From SHZI01 sp963802215 (GTDB taxonomy: Bacteria; Pseudomonadota; Gammaproteobacteria; Steroidobacterales; GCA-2729495), in the NCBI GenBank assembly GCA_963802215.1, contig CAWDHQ010000002.1:124001-188000 (forward strand): DNA of 64,000 bases, in the 5' to 3' direction. A program made the position numbers and the translations under genes. Of the stretch, positions 17,555-26,151 are shown in pieces (position 1 is the first letter of the stretch; every line of letters starts with the position of its first letter). Under the pieces are notes generated by a model that was given only the letters and a program-made list of their open reading frames with translations, ran no database searches and had not been told where the DNA came from.

Positions 17555-19206
17555 CCGGGGCCCGCGGACTGCTCCTGGCGCTGGCCACGCTGCTCGCAGC
17601 GGCCGGCTGCAGCCGCCCCGGCGAGGAAGCCGCGATCCCCGTGCCCCAGTCCGTCGCCGTGGGCGGCGCCAGCGGCACCGAGCTGGCCGCGGAGCAGATC
17701 TTCAGGGCCGCCAACGGCGCCGAACCGGAGACCCTGGATCCCCACCGGGCCACGGGCGTCACCGCGTCGAACGTCCTCCGGGACCTCTTCGAGGGCCTGA
17801 CCACCGAGGCGGCCGATGGCAGCATCATCCCGGGCGCCGCCGAGAGCTGGACCGTGAGCGAGGACGGCCGGGTCTACACCTTCAGGCTCCGGGCCGACGG
17901 CCGCTGGAGCAACGGCGATCCGGTGGTGGCCGAGGATTTCGCCTTCGGGCTGCGCCGGAGCGCCGATCCAGAGACGCTCTCCGAGTACTCCGCGATCCTC
18001 TATCCCATCGAGAACGCGGACGCGGTGGTCAACGGCCAGCTGCCGCCGGACAAGCTGGGCGTGCGCGCCATCGACGACCACACCCTGGAGATCCGGCTGC
18101 ACTCGCCCACGCCCTACTTCCTCGGCCTGCTGACCCACTCCAGCACCTACGCCGTCCACCGGCCGTCCCTCGCGAAATTCGGCGGCAAGTTCGCCCGGGC
18201 GGGCAACCTGGTGGGTAACGGCGCGTTTCGCCTGAACGCCTGGGTGGTCCAGTCCCACATCCAGCTCGTGCGCAATCCCTACTTCTGGGACAACGCCAAC
18301 ACCACCCTCGACGAGGTCTGGTTTTACCCGGTGGAGAGCGCCGAATCGGAGCTGAACCGCTACCGGGCCGGCGAGTTCGACCTGACCTACACGCTGCCCA
18401 ACCGGCAGATCCCCTGGCTCCGGAAGAACTTGCCGAAGGAGCTGCGCATCGCGCCCTACCTCGGCAGCTACATCTACGGCTTCAACACCAGCCAGCCGCC
18501 CTTCCGGGACAACATCCCGCTGCGGAAGGCGCTGGCCATGGCGCTGGACCGGGACGTGATCGTCACCAAGGTGGGCGGCGCCGGCGAGATCGCGGCCTAC
18601 AGCTGGGTGCCGCCGGTGAGCGGCTACAAGCTGCAGGCGCCCGAGTGGGCCAGCTGGACCCAGGAGCAGCGGAATGCGGAAGCCCGCCGCCTGTATGCGG
18701 AGGCCGGCTACTCGGCGGAGAACCCGCTCCGCATGCAGCTCCTCTACAACACCGAGTCCAACCACCGCCGCCTGGCCACGGCCATGGCGGCCATGTGGCG
18801 GGACGTGCTGGGCGTCGAGACCGAGATCGTGAGCCAGGAGTGGCAGGTGTTCCTGCAGACCCGCCGCACCAAGATCGACACCCAGCTGTTCCGCCAGGGC
18901 TGGATCGGCGACTACGACGACCCCTACACCTTCCTCGAGATCCTGTTGACGACCCACGGCCAGAACGACATGGCCTACAGCAATCCCCGCTACGACGAGC
19001 TGGTGGGCCGGGCCACCCGGGAGGAGGATCCCGCGAAGCGGATGGCCATGCTGGAGGAGGCGGAGCGGATCATGCTGGACGACATGCCGGTGCTGCCGAT
19101 CTATTTCTACGTGACCAAGCGGGTGGTGAAGCCCTGGGTGCAGGGCTACGAGGACAACATCCTGGACCACCACCCCAGCCGCTTCGTCCGCATCCTGAAG
19201 CACTGA
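17551..19206 (+). CDS. oligopeptide ABC transporter, substrate-binding lipoprotein (family 5)
   Basis: A 551-residue periplasmic solute-binding protein. The signal peptide ends in a lipobox LAAAGC, so it should be a lipoprotein anchored at Cys23. Family-5 (OppA/DppA) hallmarks follow: EPETLDPHRATG, the DLFEGLT segment, WTVSEDGRVYTFRLR, VVAEDFAFGLRRS, then TPYFLGLLTHS and the late YDDPYTFLEIL. It delivers peptides to the OppBC-like permeases encoded immediately downstream. The GTG start overlaps the mnmG stop. Length and the EPETLDP motif resemble OppA more than DppA; peptide specificity is not readable from sequence. Confidence 0.92.
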   Translation: MTGARGLLLALATLLAAAGCSRPGEEAAIPVPQSVAVGGASGTELAAEQIFRAANGAEPETLDPHRATGVTASNVLRDLFEGLTTEAADGSIIPGAAESWTVSEDGRVYTFRLRADGRWSNGDPVVAEDFAFGLRRSADPETLSEYSAILYPIENADAVVNGQLPPDKLGVRAIDDHTLEIRLHSPTPYFLGLLTHSSTYAVHRPSLAKFGGKFARAGNLVGNGAFRLNAWVVQSHIQLVRNPYFWDNANTTLDEVWFYPVESAESELNRYRAGEFDLTYTLPNRQIPWLRKNLPKELRIAPYLGSYIYGFNTSQPPFRDNIPLRKALAMALDRDVIVTKVGGAGEIAAYSWVPPVSGYKLQAPEWASWTQEQRNAEARRLYAEAGYSAENPLRMQLLYNTESNHRRLATAMAAMWRDVLGVETEIVSQEWQVFLQTRRTKIDTQLFRQGWIGDYDDPYTFLEILLTTHGQNDMAYSNPRYDELVGRATREEDPAKRMAMLEEAERIMLDDMPVLPIYFYVTKRVVKPWVQGYEDNILDHHPSRFVRILKH

Positions 19207-19213
19207 TCCCGGC

Positions 19214-20149
19214 ATGCTGCGCCTGATCTTCCGCCGCCTCTTCGAGTCCATCCCAACGCTGCTCATCCTGATCGCCGTCACCTTCTTCATGATGCGGATG
19301 GCGCCGGGAGGCCCCTTCGACGCGGAGAAGAAGCTGGCGCCGGAGATCGAGGCGAACCTCCGCGCCGCCTATCACCTGGACGAGCCCCTCTGGCAGCAGT
19401 TCGGCCGCTACCTGTGGAACCTGGCCCGGGGCGACTTCGGGCCGTCCTTCCAGTACCGGGACCGGACGGTGACGGAGCTGATCGCGAGCGGCTTCCCCGT
19501 GTCTCTGCAGCTGGGCGGCCTCGCGATGCTGATCGCGGTGGTCGTGGGCGTGTCGCTGGGCAGCCTGGCGGCCCTGCGCCAGAACAGGCCCGCCGACTAC
19601 GGCACCATGGCCCTGGCGATGACGGGCATCTCCGTGCCCAACTTCGTGGTGGGTCCGCTGCTGGTGCTGGTCTTCGCCGTGTATCTCGGCTGGCTGCCGG
19701 CCGGCGGCCTGGGCGAGGGTGCCGCCTCCGGGGGCGGCTGGCGGAACCTGGTGCTGCCGGTCTTCACGCTGGCCCTCACCCAGGTGGCCTACATCGCCCG
19801 GCTCACCCGGGGCAGCATGATCGAGGTCCTGCGCAGCAACTTCATCCGCACGGCCCGGGCCCAGGGCCTCCCGACGTTCACGATCCTGGTCCGGCACGCC
19901 CTGAAGCCGGCGATGATCCCGGTGGTGTCCTACCTGGGCCCTGCCACCGCCGGGCTGATCACGGGCTCCGTGGTGATCGAGACGATCTTCGACCTGCCGG
20001 GCCTCGGCCGCTACTTCGTCACCGGCGCGCTGAACCGGGACTACACCCTGGTGCTGGGCATCGTGGTGTTCTACGGCGCGCTGATCATCCTCTTCAACTT
20101 CCTCGTGGACCTGGTGTACGGCTGGCTCGATCCGAGGTCCCGGGAGTGA
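19214..20149 (+). CDS. oppB: oligopeptide ABC transporter, permease (OppB type)
   Basis: A 311-residue inner-membrane permease with six predicted helices. It starts MLRLIFRRLFESIPTLLIL, the usual first helix of OppB/DppB. The cytoplasmic coupling motif is present as FIRTARAQGLPTFTILVRHALKPA (EAA-loop), and the C terminus ends with VDLVYGWLDPRSR. It begins seven bases after the binding-protein gene. The intergenic space to oppC contains a paired REP element. Assignment as OppB rather than DppB rests on operon order and on the OppC-like partner. Confidence 0.93.
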   Translation: MLRLIFRRLFESIPTLLILIAVTFFMMRMAPGGPFDAEKKLAPEIEANLRAAYHLDEPLWQQFGRYLWNLARGDFGPSFQYRDRTVTELIASGFPVSLQLGGLAMLIAVVVGVSLGSLAALRQNRPADYGTMALAMTGISVPNFVVGPLLVLVFAVYLGWLPAGGLGEGAASGGGWRNLVLPVFTLALTQVAYIARLTRGSMIEVLRSNFIRTARAQGLPTFTILVRHALKPAMIPVVSYLGPATAGLITGSVVIETIFDLPGLGRYFVTGALNRDYTLVLGIVVFYGALIILFNFLVDLVYGWLDPRSRE

Positions 20150-20174
20150 GCGGCATCCGGGAGGGAATGGGGCC

Positions 20175-20229
20175 GGTCGCGCCTGAAGGCGCTCCTACAG
20201 GCCCTGTAGGAGCGCCTTCAGGCGCGACC
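20175..20229. repeat. paired REP element, tail-to-tail, between oppB and oppC
   Basis: Two copies of the GTAGGAGCG...GGCGCGAC repeat in inverted orientation: arms 20176-20200 and 20204-20228, with a three-base spacer. Here the GTAGGAG ends face each other at the centre, whereas every other pair in the window has them at the outside. It lies within the oppABCDF operon, between the oppB stop and the oppC ATG. Confidence 0.9.
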
Positions 20230-20232
20230 ACG

Positions 20233-21114
20233 ATGATCCCCGAGGCCCCAAGAAGCCTCTGGTCCGATGCCTGGCTCACCCTCCGCCAGAACCGCGCCGC
20301 CATGGCCGCCGCGGTCGTGCTCGGCATCCTCGTGCTGCTCGTCATCCTGGGCCCGTCGCTCAGCGCCTACCGCTTCGACAAGCCGAACTGGGACGAGATC
20401 GCGGTGCCGCCCTCCGTCGGCAGCGTACTGACGGGCGGCCACCTGTTCGGCACGGACTCCCTGGGGAGGGACCTCTTCACCCGCACGCTGATGGGCGGGC
20501 GCCTGTCCCTGATCATCGGCATCGTCTCCACGCTGGTGAGCCTCGTCATCGGCATCGCCTGGGGCGCCACCGCCGGCTTCCTGGGTGGCCGCGTGGACCG
20601 GGTGATGATGCGCATCGTCGACATCCTCTACGCGCTGCCCTTCATGTTCCTGGTGATCCTGCTGATGGTGCTGTTCGGCCGGAACATCCTGCTGATCTTC
20701 GTGGCGATCGGTGCCATCAACTGGCTGGACATGGCGCGCATCGTCCGGGGCCAGACACTGGGGCTGAAGCAGCGGGAGTTCATCGAGGCGGCCCGGGTGT
20801 CCGGCGTGGGCCCGGGCCGGATCATCCTTAAACACATCGTGCCGAACCTGCTGGGCGTGGTGGTGGTCTACGTGACGCTGACTATCCCCCAGGTGATCCT
20901 GGTGGAGTCCTTCCTGAGCTTCCTCGGCCTCGGCGTGCAGGAGCCCATGACGTCCTGGGGCGTGATGGTGAGCGACGGGGCCATGGAGATGGAGAACGCG
21001 CCCTGGATGCTGGTGTTCCCCGCCGTGTTCCTGGCCGTCACCCTGTTCTGCTTCAACTACCTGGGCGACGGCCTGCGGGACGCGCTGGACCCCCGGGACC
21101 GGAGCGGGCGATGA
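20233..21114 (+). CDS. oppC: oligopeptide ABC transporter, permease (OppC type)
   Basis: A 293-residue permease, partner of OppB. From ATG 20233 it reads MIPEAPRSLWSDAW followed by LTLRQNRAA, matching the E. coli OppC segment RSLWQDARRRFMHNRAA, so this start is preferred. The frame is open further back to a GTG at 20146 that overlaps the oppB stop; that longer form would translate the REP element as PVAPEGAPTGPVGAP. The family markers DSLGRDLFTRTLMGGR and the EAA loop (EAARVSGVGPGRIILKHIVPN) are present. The stop overlaps the next gene (ATGA). Confidence 0.9.
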   Translation: MIPEAPRSLWSDAWLTLRQNRAAMAAAVVLGILVLLVILGPSLSAYRFDKPNWDEIAVPPSVGSVLTGGHLFGTDSLGRDLFTRTLMGGRLSLIIGIVSTLVSLVIGIAWGATAGFLGGRVDRVMMRIVDILYALPFMFLVILLMVLFGRNILLIFVAIGAINWLDMARIVRGQTLGLKQREFIEAARVSGVGPGRIILKHIVPNLLGVVVVYVTLTIPQVILVESFLSFLGLGVQEPMTSWGVMVSDGAMEMENAPWMLVFPAVFLAVTLFCFNYLGDGLRDALDPRDRSGR

Positions 21115-22916
21115 CCCCGGGGCCCGGCAAGGCGCTGCTCGACGTGCAGAACCTGAACGTGTCCTTCGAGACGCGGGACGGTCCCGTGCACGCGGTGAAG
21201 GACCTGTCCTTCCAGCTCCGGCCCGGCGAGGTGCTGGGGATCGTGGGCGAGTCGGGCTCGGGGAAGACCCAGGCGGCGATGGCGGTGCTGGGCCTGATGG
21301 CGGACAACGGCCGGGTGTCCGGCAGCATCCGCTTCGAGGGCACCGAGCTCGTAGGCCTGCGGGAGTCGGCGCTGCGGGAGATCCGCGGCGACCGGATCGC
21401 GATGGTGTTCCAGGACCCGATGACCTCGCTGAATCCCTACCTGACCATCGGCGACCAGATGGGACTGGTGCTGAAGGAGCATCGGGGCCTGAAAGGCGCC
21501 GCGGCGAAGGCGGAGTGCCTGCGCCTGCTGGAGGCCGTGCACATCACCGACCCGGCCTCGCGCCTGGCCATGTACCCCCACGAGCTCTCGGGCGGCATGC
21601 GCCAGCGGGTGATGATCGCCACCGCCCTGCTCTGCGAGCCCGCGCTGCTGATCGCCGACGAGCCGACCACCGCCCTGGACGTGACGGTGCAGGCGCAAAT
21701 ACTCGCGCTGATGGCGGAGTTGCGGGAGACCTTCGGCACGGCGATCCTGCTGATCACCCACGATCTGGGCGTCGCCGCCGGCACCTGCGACCGGCTGCTG
21801 GTGATGAAGAACGGCGAGTGCCTGGAGCAGGGTCCCATCGACGACTGCTTCCACCACCCGCGCACCGACTACGCGCGGGAACTCCTCGCCGCCGTGCCGC
21901 GACTGAACGAAGAGGTGCCGGTGCTTCGGTTCGGAAACTCGGACCCGGTCCTGCAGGTGCGCGAGCTGGCCGTGCAGTACCCGGTGGAGCAGCCCGGCCT
22001 GTTCGCGAAGCCCCGCATCCTCCGCGCCCTGGACGGCGTGTCCCTGGAACTCCGTCCCGGCGAGACCCTGGGCGTGGTCGGCGAATCCGGCTCGGGCAAG
22101 TCGACCCTGGCCCGGGCGGTGCTGCGGCTCGTCCGCCCCACCGGCGGCACCGTGTGCCTGCTCGGCCGGGAGCTGGCCCGGCTTCCGGAAAACGAAGTGC
22201 GGGAATCCCGGCGCGACATGCAGCTGGTGTTCCAGGATCCCCTGGCGGCGCTGGACCCCCGGATGACGGTGGGCGAGACGATCGCCGAGCCGCTGCAGGT
22301 GTTCGAGCCCGCGCTGAGCAAGGCCGACCGCACCGCCCGGGTGAGCGAGGCGATGGCGCAGGTGGGCCTGGATCCCGACTGGCGCAACCGCTACCCGCAC
22401 CAGTTCTCCGGCGGCCAGTGCCAGCGGGTGGGGATCGCCCGGGCGCTGATCCTGAAACCGAAGCTGCTGGTCTGCGACGAGGCGGTGAGCGCGCTGGACG
22501 TGACGATCCAGGCGCAGATCGTGTCGCTGCTGCTGGAGCTGCAGGCGCGGCTGAACCTGGCGATCGTCTTCATTTCCCACGACCTGGCGGTGGTGCGCCG
22601 CCTGTCCCACCGGGTGCTGGTGATGTACCTGGGCAAGGTGATGGAGCTGGCCGACGCGCAAGAGCTGTACCGGGACCCGAAGCACCCCTACACCCGCGCG
22701 CTGATGGCGGCCGTGCCGATCCCGGATCCGCGGCTGGAGAAGACGCGGGTGAAGGCGCTGGCGAAGGGGGACGTGCCGTCGCCGCTGGCGGATATCCAAG
22801 GCTGCGTATTCCGGTCCCGGTGCCCGGTGGCGTTTGGGCGATGCGGCGAGGAGGAGCCGGTGCTCGCCGCTGCCGGAGGCGCCCTCGTCGCGTGCTGGAA
22901 ATGTGAAAGCGGCTGA
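21111..22916 (+). CDS. oligopeptide ABC transporter, fused double ATP-binding protein (OppD-OppF fusion)
   Basis: A 601-residue ATPase with two complete nucleotide-binding domains in one chain, replacing separate OppD and OppF. First domain: Walker A GESGSGKT at 46-53, signature LSGGMRQRV, Walker B LLIADEPTTALDV. Second domain: Walker A GESGSGKST, signature FSGGQCQRVG, Walker B LLVCDEAVSALDV. The OppF-type C-terminal extension contains a Cys-rich stretch (GCVFRSRCPVAFGRC) common in this subfamily. Similar fusions occur in YejF and GsiA. It overlaps oppC by four bases and ends the operon. Confidence 0.92.
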   Translation: MTPGPGKALLDVQNLNVSFETRDGPVHAVKDLSFQLRPGEVLGIVGESGSGKTQAAMAVLGLMADNGRVSGSIRFEGTELVGLRESALREIRGDRIAMVFQDPMTSLNPYLTIGDQMGLVLKEHRGLKGAAAKAECLRLLEAVHITDPASRLAMYPHELSGGMRQRVMIATALLCEPALLIADEPTTALDVTVQAQILALMAELRETFGTAILLITHDLGVAAGTCDRLLVMKNGECLEQGPIDDCFHHPRTDYARELLAAVPRLNEEVPVLRFGNSDPVLQVRELAVQYPVEQPGLFAKPRILRALDGVSLELRPGETLGVVGESGSGKSTLARAVLRLVRPTGGTVCLLGRELARLPENEVRESRRDMQLVFQDPLAALDPRMTVGETIAEPLQVFEPALSKADRTARVSEAMAQVGLDPDWRNRYPHQFSGGQCQRVGIARALILKPKLLVCDEAVSALDVTIQAQIVSLLLELQARLNLAIVFISHDLAVVRRLSHRVLVMYLGKVMELADAQELYRDPKHPYTRALMAAVPIPDPRLEKTRVKALAKGDVPSPLADIQGCVFRSRCPVAFGRCGEEEPVLAAAGGALVACWKCESG

Positions 22917-22981
22917 AATCGCCGGATAAGGGAATCGCCAGGAACTGACAGGACGGTCACAGTCACGGGAAGCAGCAGGAG

Positions 22982-23015
22982 TTGACGCCTCGTGACGCGC
23001 GAAACCATAATGGTT
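22982..23015 (+). promoter_or_regulatory. promoter with overlapping operator for the toxin-antitoxin pair
   Basis: A -35 TTGACG (22982-22987) and a -10 CATAAT (23006-23011) are spaced by 18 bp. The -10 sits inside a perfect inverted repeat AACCAT-A-ATGGTT (23003-23015), a natural operator for the ribbon-helix-helix antitoxin encoded 22 bases downstream. Autoregulation by the antitoxin or complex is inferred from this geometry. Confidence 0.65.
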
Positions 23016-23036
23016 CCAAATCGGTTGGAGCCCGTC

Positions 23037-23282
23037 ATGCCCACCACCCTGACCCTCAAGAACATCCCGGACGCCGTCTATGAGCGGCTGAAGCAATCCG
23101 CAGAGGCCAACCGGCGCAGCATGAACAGCGAGGCGATCGTCTGCCTCGAGACGGTCCTGCTGACCAACCGGCCAACGCCTGCCGAGCGGCTGGAACAGAT
23201 CCGGGCACTGCGCAGTGGCCTGCCCCAGGGCAAGTTCCTGCCCCGGGACATCGACGCCTTCAAGCGCCAGGGCCGGAAGTGA
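23037..23282 (+). CDS. antitoxin, FitA/Arc-type ribbon-helix-helix
   Basis: An 81-residue protein from ATG 23037 (a longer start at 22992 would run through the promoter). The N terminus PTTLTLKNIPDAVYERLKQS followed by AEANRRSMNSEAI is the typical FitA-like ribbon-helix-helix: beta-strand TLTLKNIP then two helices. The C-terminal part (ALRSGLPQGKFLPRDIDAFKRQGRK) would be the flexible toxin-neutralising tail. It overlaps the PIN toxin gene by four bases (GTGA), the standard antitoxin-first layout of VapBC/FitAB modules. Confidence 0.85.
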   Translation: MPTTLTLKNIPDAVYERLKQSAEANRRSMNSEAIVCLETVLLTNRPTPAERLEQIRALRSGLPQGKFLPRDIDAFKRQGRK

Positions 23283-23680
23283 TCGTCGTCGATGCGAACA
23301 TCCTGGCCTACCTCCATCTGCCCGGCCCGCTCACGGCCCAAGCGGAGGCCTTGTTCGCCAAAGATCCCGACTGGGCGGCGCCACTGCTCTGGCGCAGCGA
23401 GTTCCGCAACATCCTGCTGGGTTATCTCCGCCGGGAGTTGCTGAGCCTGGAGGAGGCCTGCGGCCGTCAACGGCAGGCCGAGGAACTCCTGGCGGGTGCG
23501 GAGTTCCAGGTGGAGTCCCGGGAGGTACTGGCGCTGGCCCGCGACAGCGGCTGTTCTGGCTACGACTGCGAGTACGTGGCCCTGGCGATGCACCTCGACA
23601 CCCGGCTCATCACGATGGACAAGCAGCTGATCAGGGAATTTCCAAAGCGCGTGGTGGCTTTGGCGTCAGCTGTTGATTGA
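23279..23680 (+). CDS. PIN-domain toxin (VapC/FitB-like ribonuclease)
   Basis: A 133-residue PIN-domain protein, probably a Mg2+-dependent RNase that attacks tRNA or rRNA when freed from its antitoxin. The acidic quartet is visible: Asp5 in VVDANI, Glu in LLWRSEFRN (about residue 41), Asp in GYDCEYVALA (about 100) and Asp in LITMDKQL (about 117). The GTG start overlaps the antitoxin stop. Length is normal for VapC (about 130). It is intact and likely functional. Downstream is a 90-bp AT-richer stretch with no gene. Confidence 0.88.
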   Translation: MIVVDANILAYLHLPGPLTAQAEALFAKDPDWAAPLLWRSEFRNILLGYLRRELLSLEEACGRQRQAEELLAGAEFQVESREVLALARDSGCSGYDCEYVALAMHLDTRLITMDKQLIREFPKRVVALASAVD

Positions 23681-23770
23681 AGGCCAGTCCTCTGCAATAA
23701 CAGCGTCTTCGATAAGACACAATATTTACAGTGACGAGATAGACTCTCACTTCCCCATCCATAGCCTGAC

Positions 23771-24472
23771 CTACCCCGTAAACCGCCTCACCAGCGGCTT
23801 GTCCTGGGGCACCTGCTTCTCGAACTCCCGCGCATCCGCAAACGCCGCCGCAAAAGCGGGCCGCCGGGACAACCGCCCGACATAGGCCTTGAACACGTCA
23901 TCCCGGCAGAGCCCATATCCCCGGGCCCAGATGACCGAGTGCCCGACGATGCAGTCAGCAGCAGTGAACGCGTCACCGCAGATGAAGGGCGTCCGGGCCA
24001 GGCGCTCCGCCACCTGGGGCTCGGCCTCCGTCGCGAACTTGTGCCGGTAGCGGGCGATGGTGCGGTCGTCCCGCTGGTCGGCGGGGAGCACGTTCTCGTG
24101 GATGCGGATCTGCCAGAGCATCATGTCCATCCAGGTGGACCCGAAGTGGAGCATCTGCAGGTAGTCCGCGCGTTCAGGGGAAGGGCCGGGCGGCGGGGCC
24201 AGACCGGCGGCGGGGTAGGCGTCGGCCAGGAAGGCCACGATGGCCGCGCTTTCGATGACGCGCTGGACCGTGCCGTTGTCCCAGGTGATCTCCAGCACCG
24301 GCACGGCGTGGTTGGGGTTGAGGCGCAGGAACTCGTCGCTGTACTGGGCGCCGTCGTAGAGGGCGACGCGGGAAACCTCGAAGTTGTTGCCGACGACTTC
24401 GTGGAGCATCCACTTGGCGCGGGCGCTGCGGGAGGCTGGGTAGTGGTGGAGGATTAGGTGGTGGGGGGTCAT
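23771..24472 (-). CDS. glutathione S-transferase family protein
   Basis: A 233-residue GST with the N-terminal thioredoxin-like domain (LILHHYPASRSARAKWML; the Ser in PASRSA is the likely glutathione-activating residue) and the VPVLEITWDNG strand with a cis-Pro, followed by ESAAIVAFLADAYP, then an all-helical C-terminal domain with CGDAFTAADCIVGHSVIWA. The substrate is unknown. The start ATG overlaps the end of the gene fragment encoded upstream on the same strand (four-base overlap), so they were once or still are co-transcribed. GC content is normal for the genome, unlike the fragment upstream. Confidence 0.88.
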   Translation of the reverse strand: MTPHHLILHHYPASRSARAKWMLHEVVGNNFEVSRVALYDGAQYSDEFLRLNPNHAVPVLEITWDNGTVQRVIESAAIVAFLADAYPAAGLAPPPGPSPERADYLQMLHFGSTWMDMMLWQIRIHENVLPADQRDDRTIARYRHKFATEAEPQVAERLARTPFICGDAFTAADCIVGHSVIWARGYGLCRDDVFKAYVGRLSRRPAFAAAFADAREFEKQVPQDKPLVRRFTG

Positions 24473-24953
24473 GGGATGGTTTCAACGGGTCCCGAGCGAC
24501 TCGCAAGGATTCGTTGATTGCGGGCCTGGATAAACGCAACCATTGCGTTCTTATACGCGCGGTACTCGTCCACACCGTCCGGTATGGGGGAGTCCCTGAA
24601 GTCGTCAAACGGAGCGGCGATCTTTACAGCAGCGTAGTTAGCCGGAACAATATCTTGCAGCAGGAAGAACTCAACGTAGCCCCGAAAGTCTCGGAACAAT
24701 TCGAAGAAGCTGGAATATCTCGCCAGAACGCTACTCAGCGGACTACTTTCACTGCCGTAGTGTCGCCGAATGCACTCCAGTGTCAGATCAAACCGATCTC
24801 CGATGCGCCTTGTGCAACCCCGCGCCTGGTTAATAGTCCACTTCCGGTCAATCCTGTTTCCCGGGAAGACCATCATGCCGCCAATCGTGTATCCGATGGC
24901 GTTGAAGGCCTCCAGCTCCTCGGCTCGGATCACACTATTGATCTGGGAAGCCC
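24469..24953 (-). pseudogene. C-terminal fragment of a DUF6994-like protein, truncated by the IS element
   Basis: About 160 codons remain, beginning at the IS boundary with ASQINSVIRAEELEAFNAIG and continuing YTIGGMMVFPGNRIDRK, GDRFDLTLECIRRHYG, FRDFRGYVEFFLLQDIV and a C-terminal FIQARNQRIL. I recognise this as the conserved C-terminal half of a family I recall as DUF6994 (function unknown); the name should be checked. The N-terminal half is missing: upstream sequence is the IS, and beyond the IS lies a different gene. Composition is less GC-rich than the surroundings, suggesting transfer. Translation could in principle start inside the IS, but the domain is incomplete. Confidence 0.7.
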
Positions 24954-25027
24954 TGACCTGAGACCCAATCTTAAGGCCAATCGAACCGTGAGTTCCCATG
25001 GTAATTTCGACCGAGGAGAACTCACTG

Positions 25028-25291
25028 ATGAAGAAGCGGTTTACCGAAGAGCAGATCGTCCGCATCCTGCGTGAAGCCGAGATCCCGGGGGTCCAGATCC
25101 GGGAGGTGTGCCGCAAGCACAACGTCACGGAACAGACCTTCTTCCGCTGGCGGAACAAGTACGGCGGCCTGGAAGTGGCGGACACCCGACGGCTCAAGAC
25201 CATCGAGTCGGAGAACGCCCGGCTGAAGAAGCTGGTGGCCGAGCAGGCCCTGGTGATCGACACCCTCAAGGAGTTCGCGCGGGGAAAATGA
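25028..25291 (+). CDS. IS3-family transposase OrfA (helix-turn-helix)
   Basis: An 87-residue DNA-binding subunit: MKKRFTEEQIVRILREAE, then VCRKHNVTEQTFFRWRNKYGG (helix-turn-helix) and a leucine-zipper-like tail with RLKTIESENARLKKLVAEQ. It matches the OrfA of IS407-type elements. ATG 25028 is the homologous start; upstream starts in the same frame would extend it toward the IS end. It overlaps orfB in the sequence AAAATGA, where reinitiation or a -1 frameshift on the A-run could make the OrfAB fusion. Confidence 0.9.
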   Translation: MKKRFTEEQIVRILREAEIPGVQIREVCRKHNVTEQTFFRWRNKYGGLEVADTRRLKTIESENARLKKLVAEQALVIDTLKEFARGK

Positions 25292-26127
25292 GGTCCCCGA
25301 TCGGTCGGCGGCGCGTACTGCGCCGGGCGATGGATCGGGGCGTCTCGGCACGTAGCGCCTGCCGGTTGCTCGGCTTCAGCCGGAGTGTGGCCTGCTACGG
25401 CCTGCGGCAGCCGGTGAAGGACGAACCGTTGGTGGCGCAGCTGGTGCAGACCAGCCAGCAGTACCCGCGCTTCGGCTATCGCCGCATGGCCTTCTGGCTG
25501 AGCTGGAGTCAGAAGCGGGTACGCCGGTTGTGGTCCCAGCAGGGCCTGCAGCTGCCGCGGCGGCGGGGTCGGAAGCGCCGCCTGGGCACCGACGTGCGGG
25601 TGCCCGGTGCGCCGGTCCCAAACAGCGTCTGGACCTACGACTTCGTGCACGACCGCCTGGCCGACAAGACCGCCTTGAAGCTGCTCTGCGTGCTCGACGA
25701 GCACACACGGGAGTGCCTGGCCATCGAGGTAGCCCGCTCGATGAGCTCGATCACCGTGATCAACACGCTGGCCCGGCTGATGCGACTGCACGGCAAGCCG
25801 GCCCACATCCGCTCTGACCAGGGCGCGGAGTTCACCGCCGGCGTCGTGATGCGCTGGCTGCGGGATCAGAACGTGGGTCCGGTTTTCATCGCGCCGGGCA
25901 AGCCCTGGCAGAACGGCTTCGTCGAGAGCTTCAACGGCAAGCTGCGCGACGAGTGTCTGACCCGGGAGTGGTTCCGGGATCTGCGCGAGGCGCGGATCCT
26001 GATCGAACGTTGGCGCCACTTCTACAACCACCAACGACCCCACAGCGCGCTGGCTTACCGGACCCCGGCGGCGGTTCGCCAGGAGTGGCTGAACGGGACT
26101 ATGCTTGCTACAAACCTCACGGCTTGA
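25288..26127 (+). CDS. IS3-family transposase OrfB (DDE integrase domain)
   Basis: A 279-residue catalytic subunit. An N-terminal HTH_21-like region (SACRLLGFSRSVACYGLRQP; YPRFGYRRMAFWL) precedes the rve integrase core, with the DDE triad in WTYDFVHDRL, HIRSDQGAEF and NGFVESFNGKLRDE. The C-terminal FYNHQRPHSALAYRTPA motif is complete. The start ATG at 25288 overlaps the orfA stop. No frameshift or internal stop is visible, so this copy is likely functional. Confidence 0.92.
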   Translation: MRSPIGRRRVLRRAMDRGVSARSACRLLGFSRSVACYGLRQPVKDEPLVAQLVQTSQQYPRFGYRRMAFWLSWSQKRVRRLWSQQGLQLPRRRGRKRRLGTDVRVPGAPVPNSVWTYDFVHDRLADKTALKLLCVLDEHTRECLAIEVARSMSSITVINTLARLMRLHGKPAHIRSDQGAEFTAGVVMRWLRDQNVGPVFIAPGKPWQNGFVESFNGKLRDECLTREWFRDLREARILIERWRHFYNHQRPHSALAYRTPAAVRQEWLNGTMLATNLTA

Positions 26128-26151
26128 ATGGCTACAAAAAGGGGTCTCAGG

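Noticed and set aside
22992..23036. Longer antitoxin start (15 extra codons)
   Set aside because: It would run through the promoter -10 and operator; the ribbon-helix-helix fold begins at ATG 23037.
23673..23885. 70-codon plus-strand ORF after the PIN toxin
   Set aside because: More than half lies antisense to the GST gene; no ribosome site or homology.
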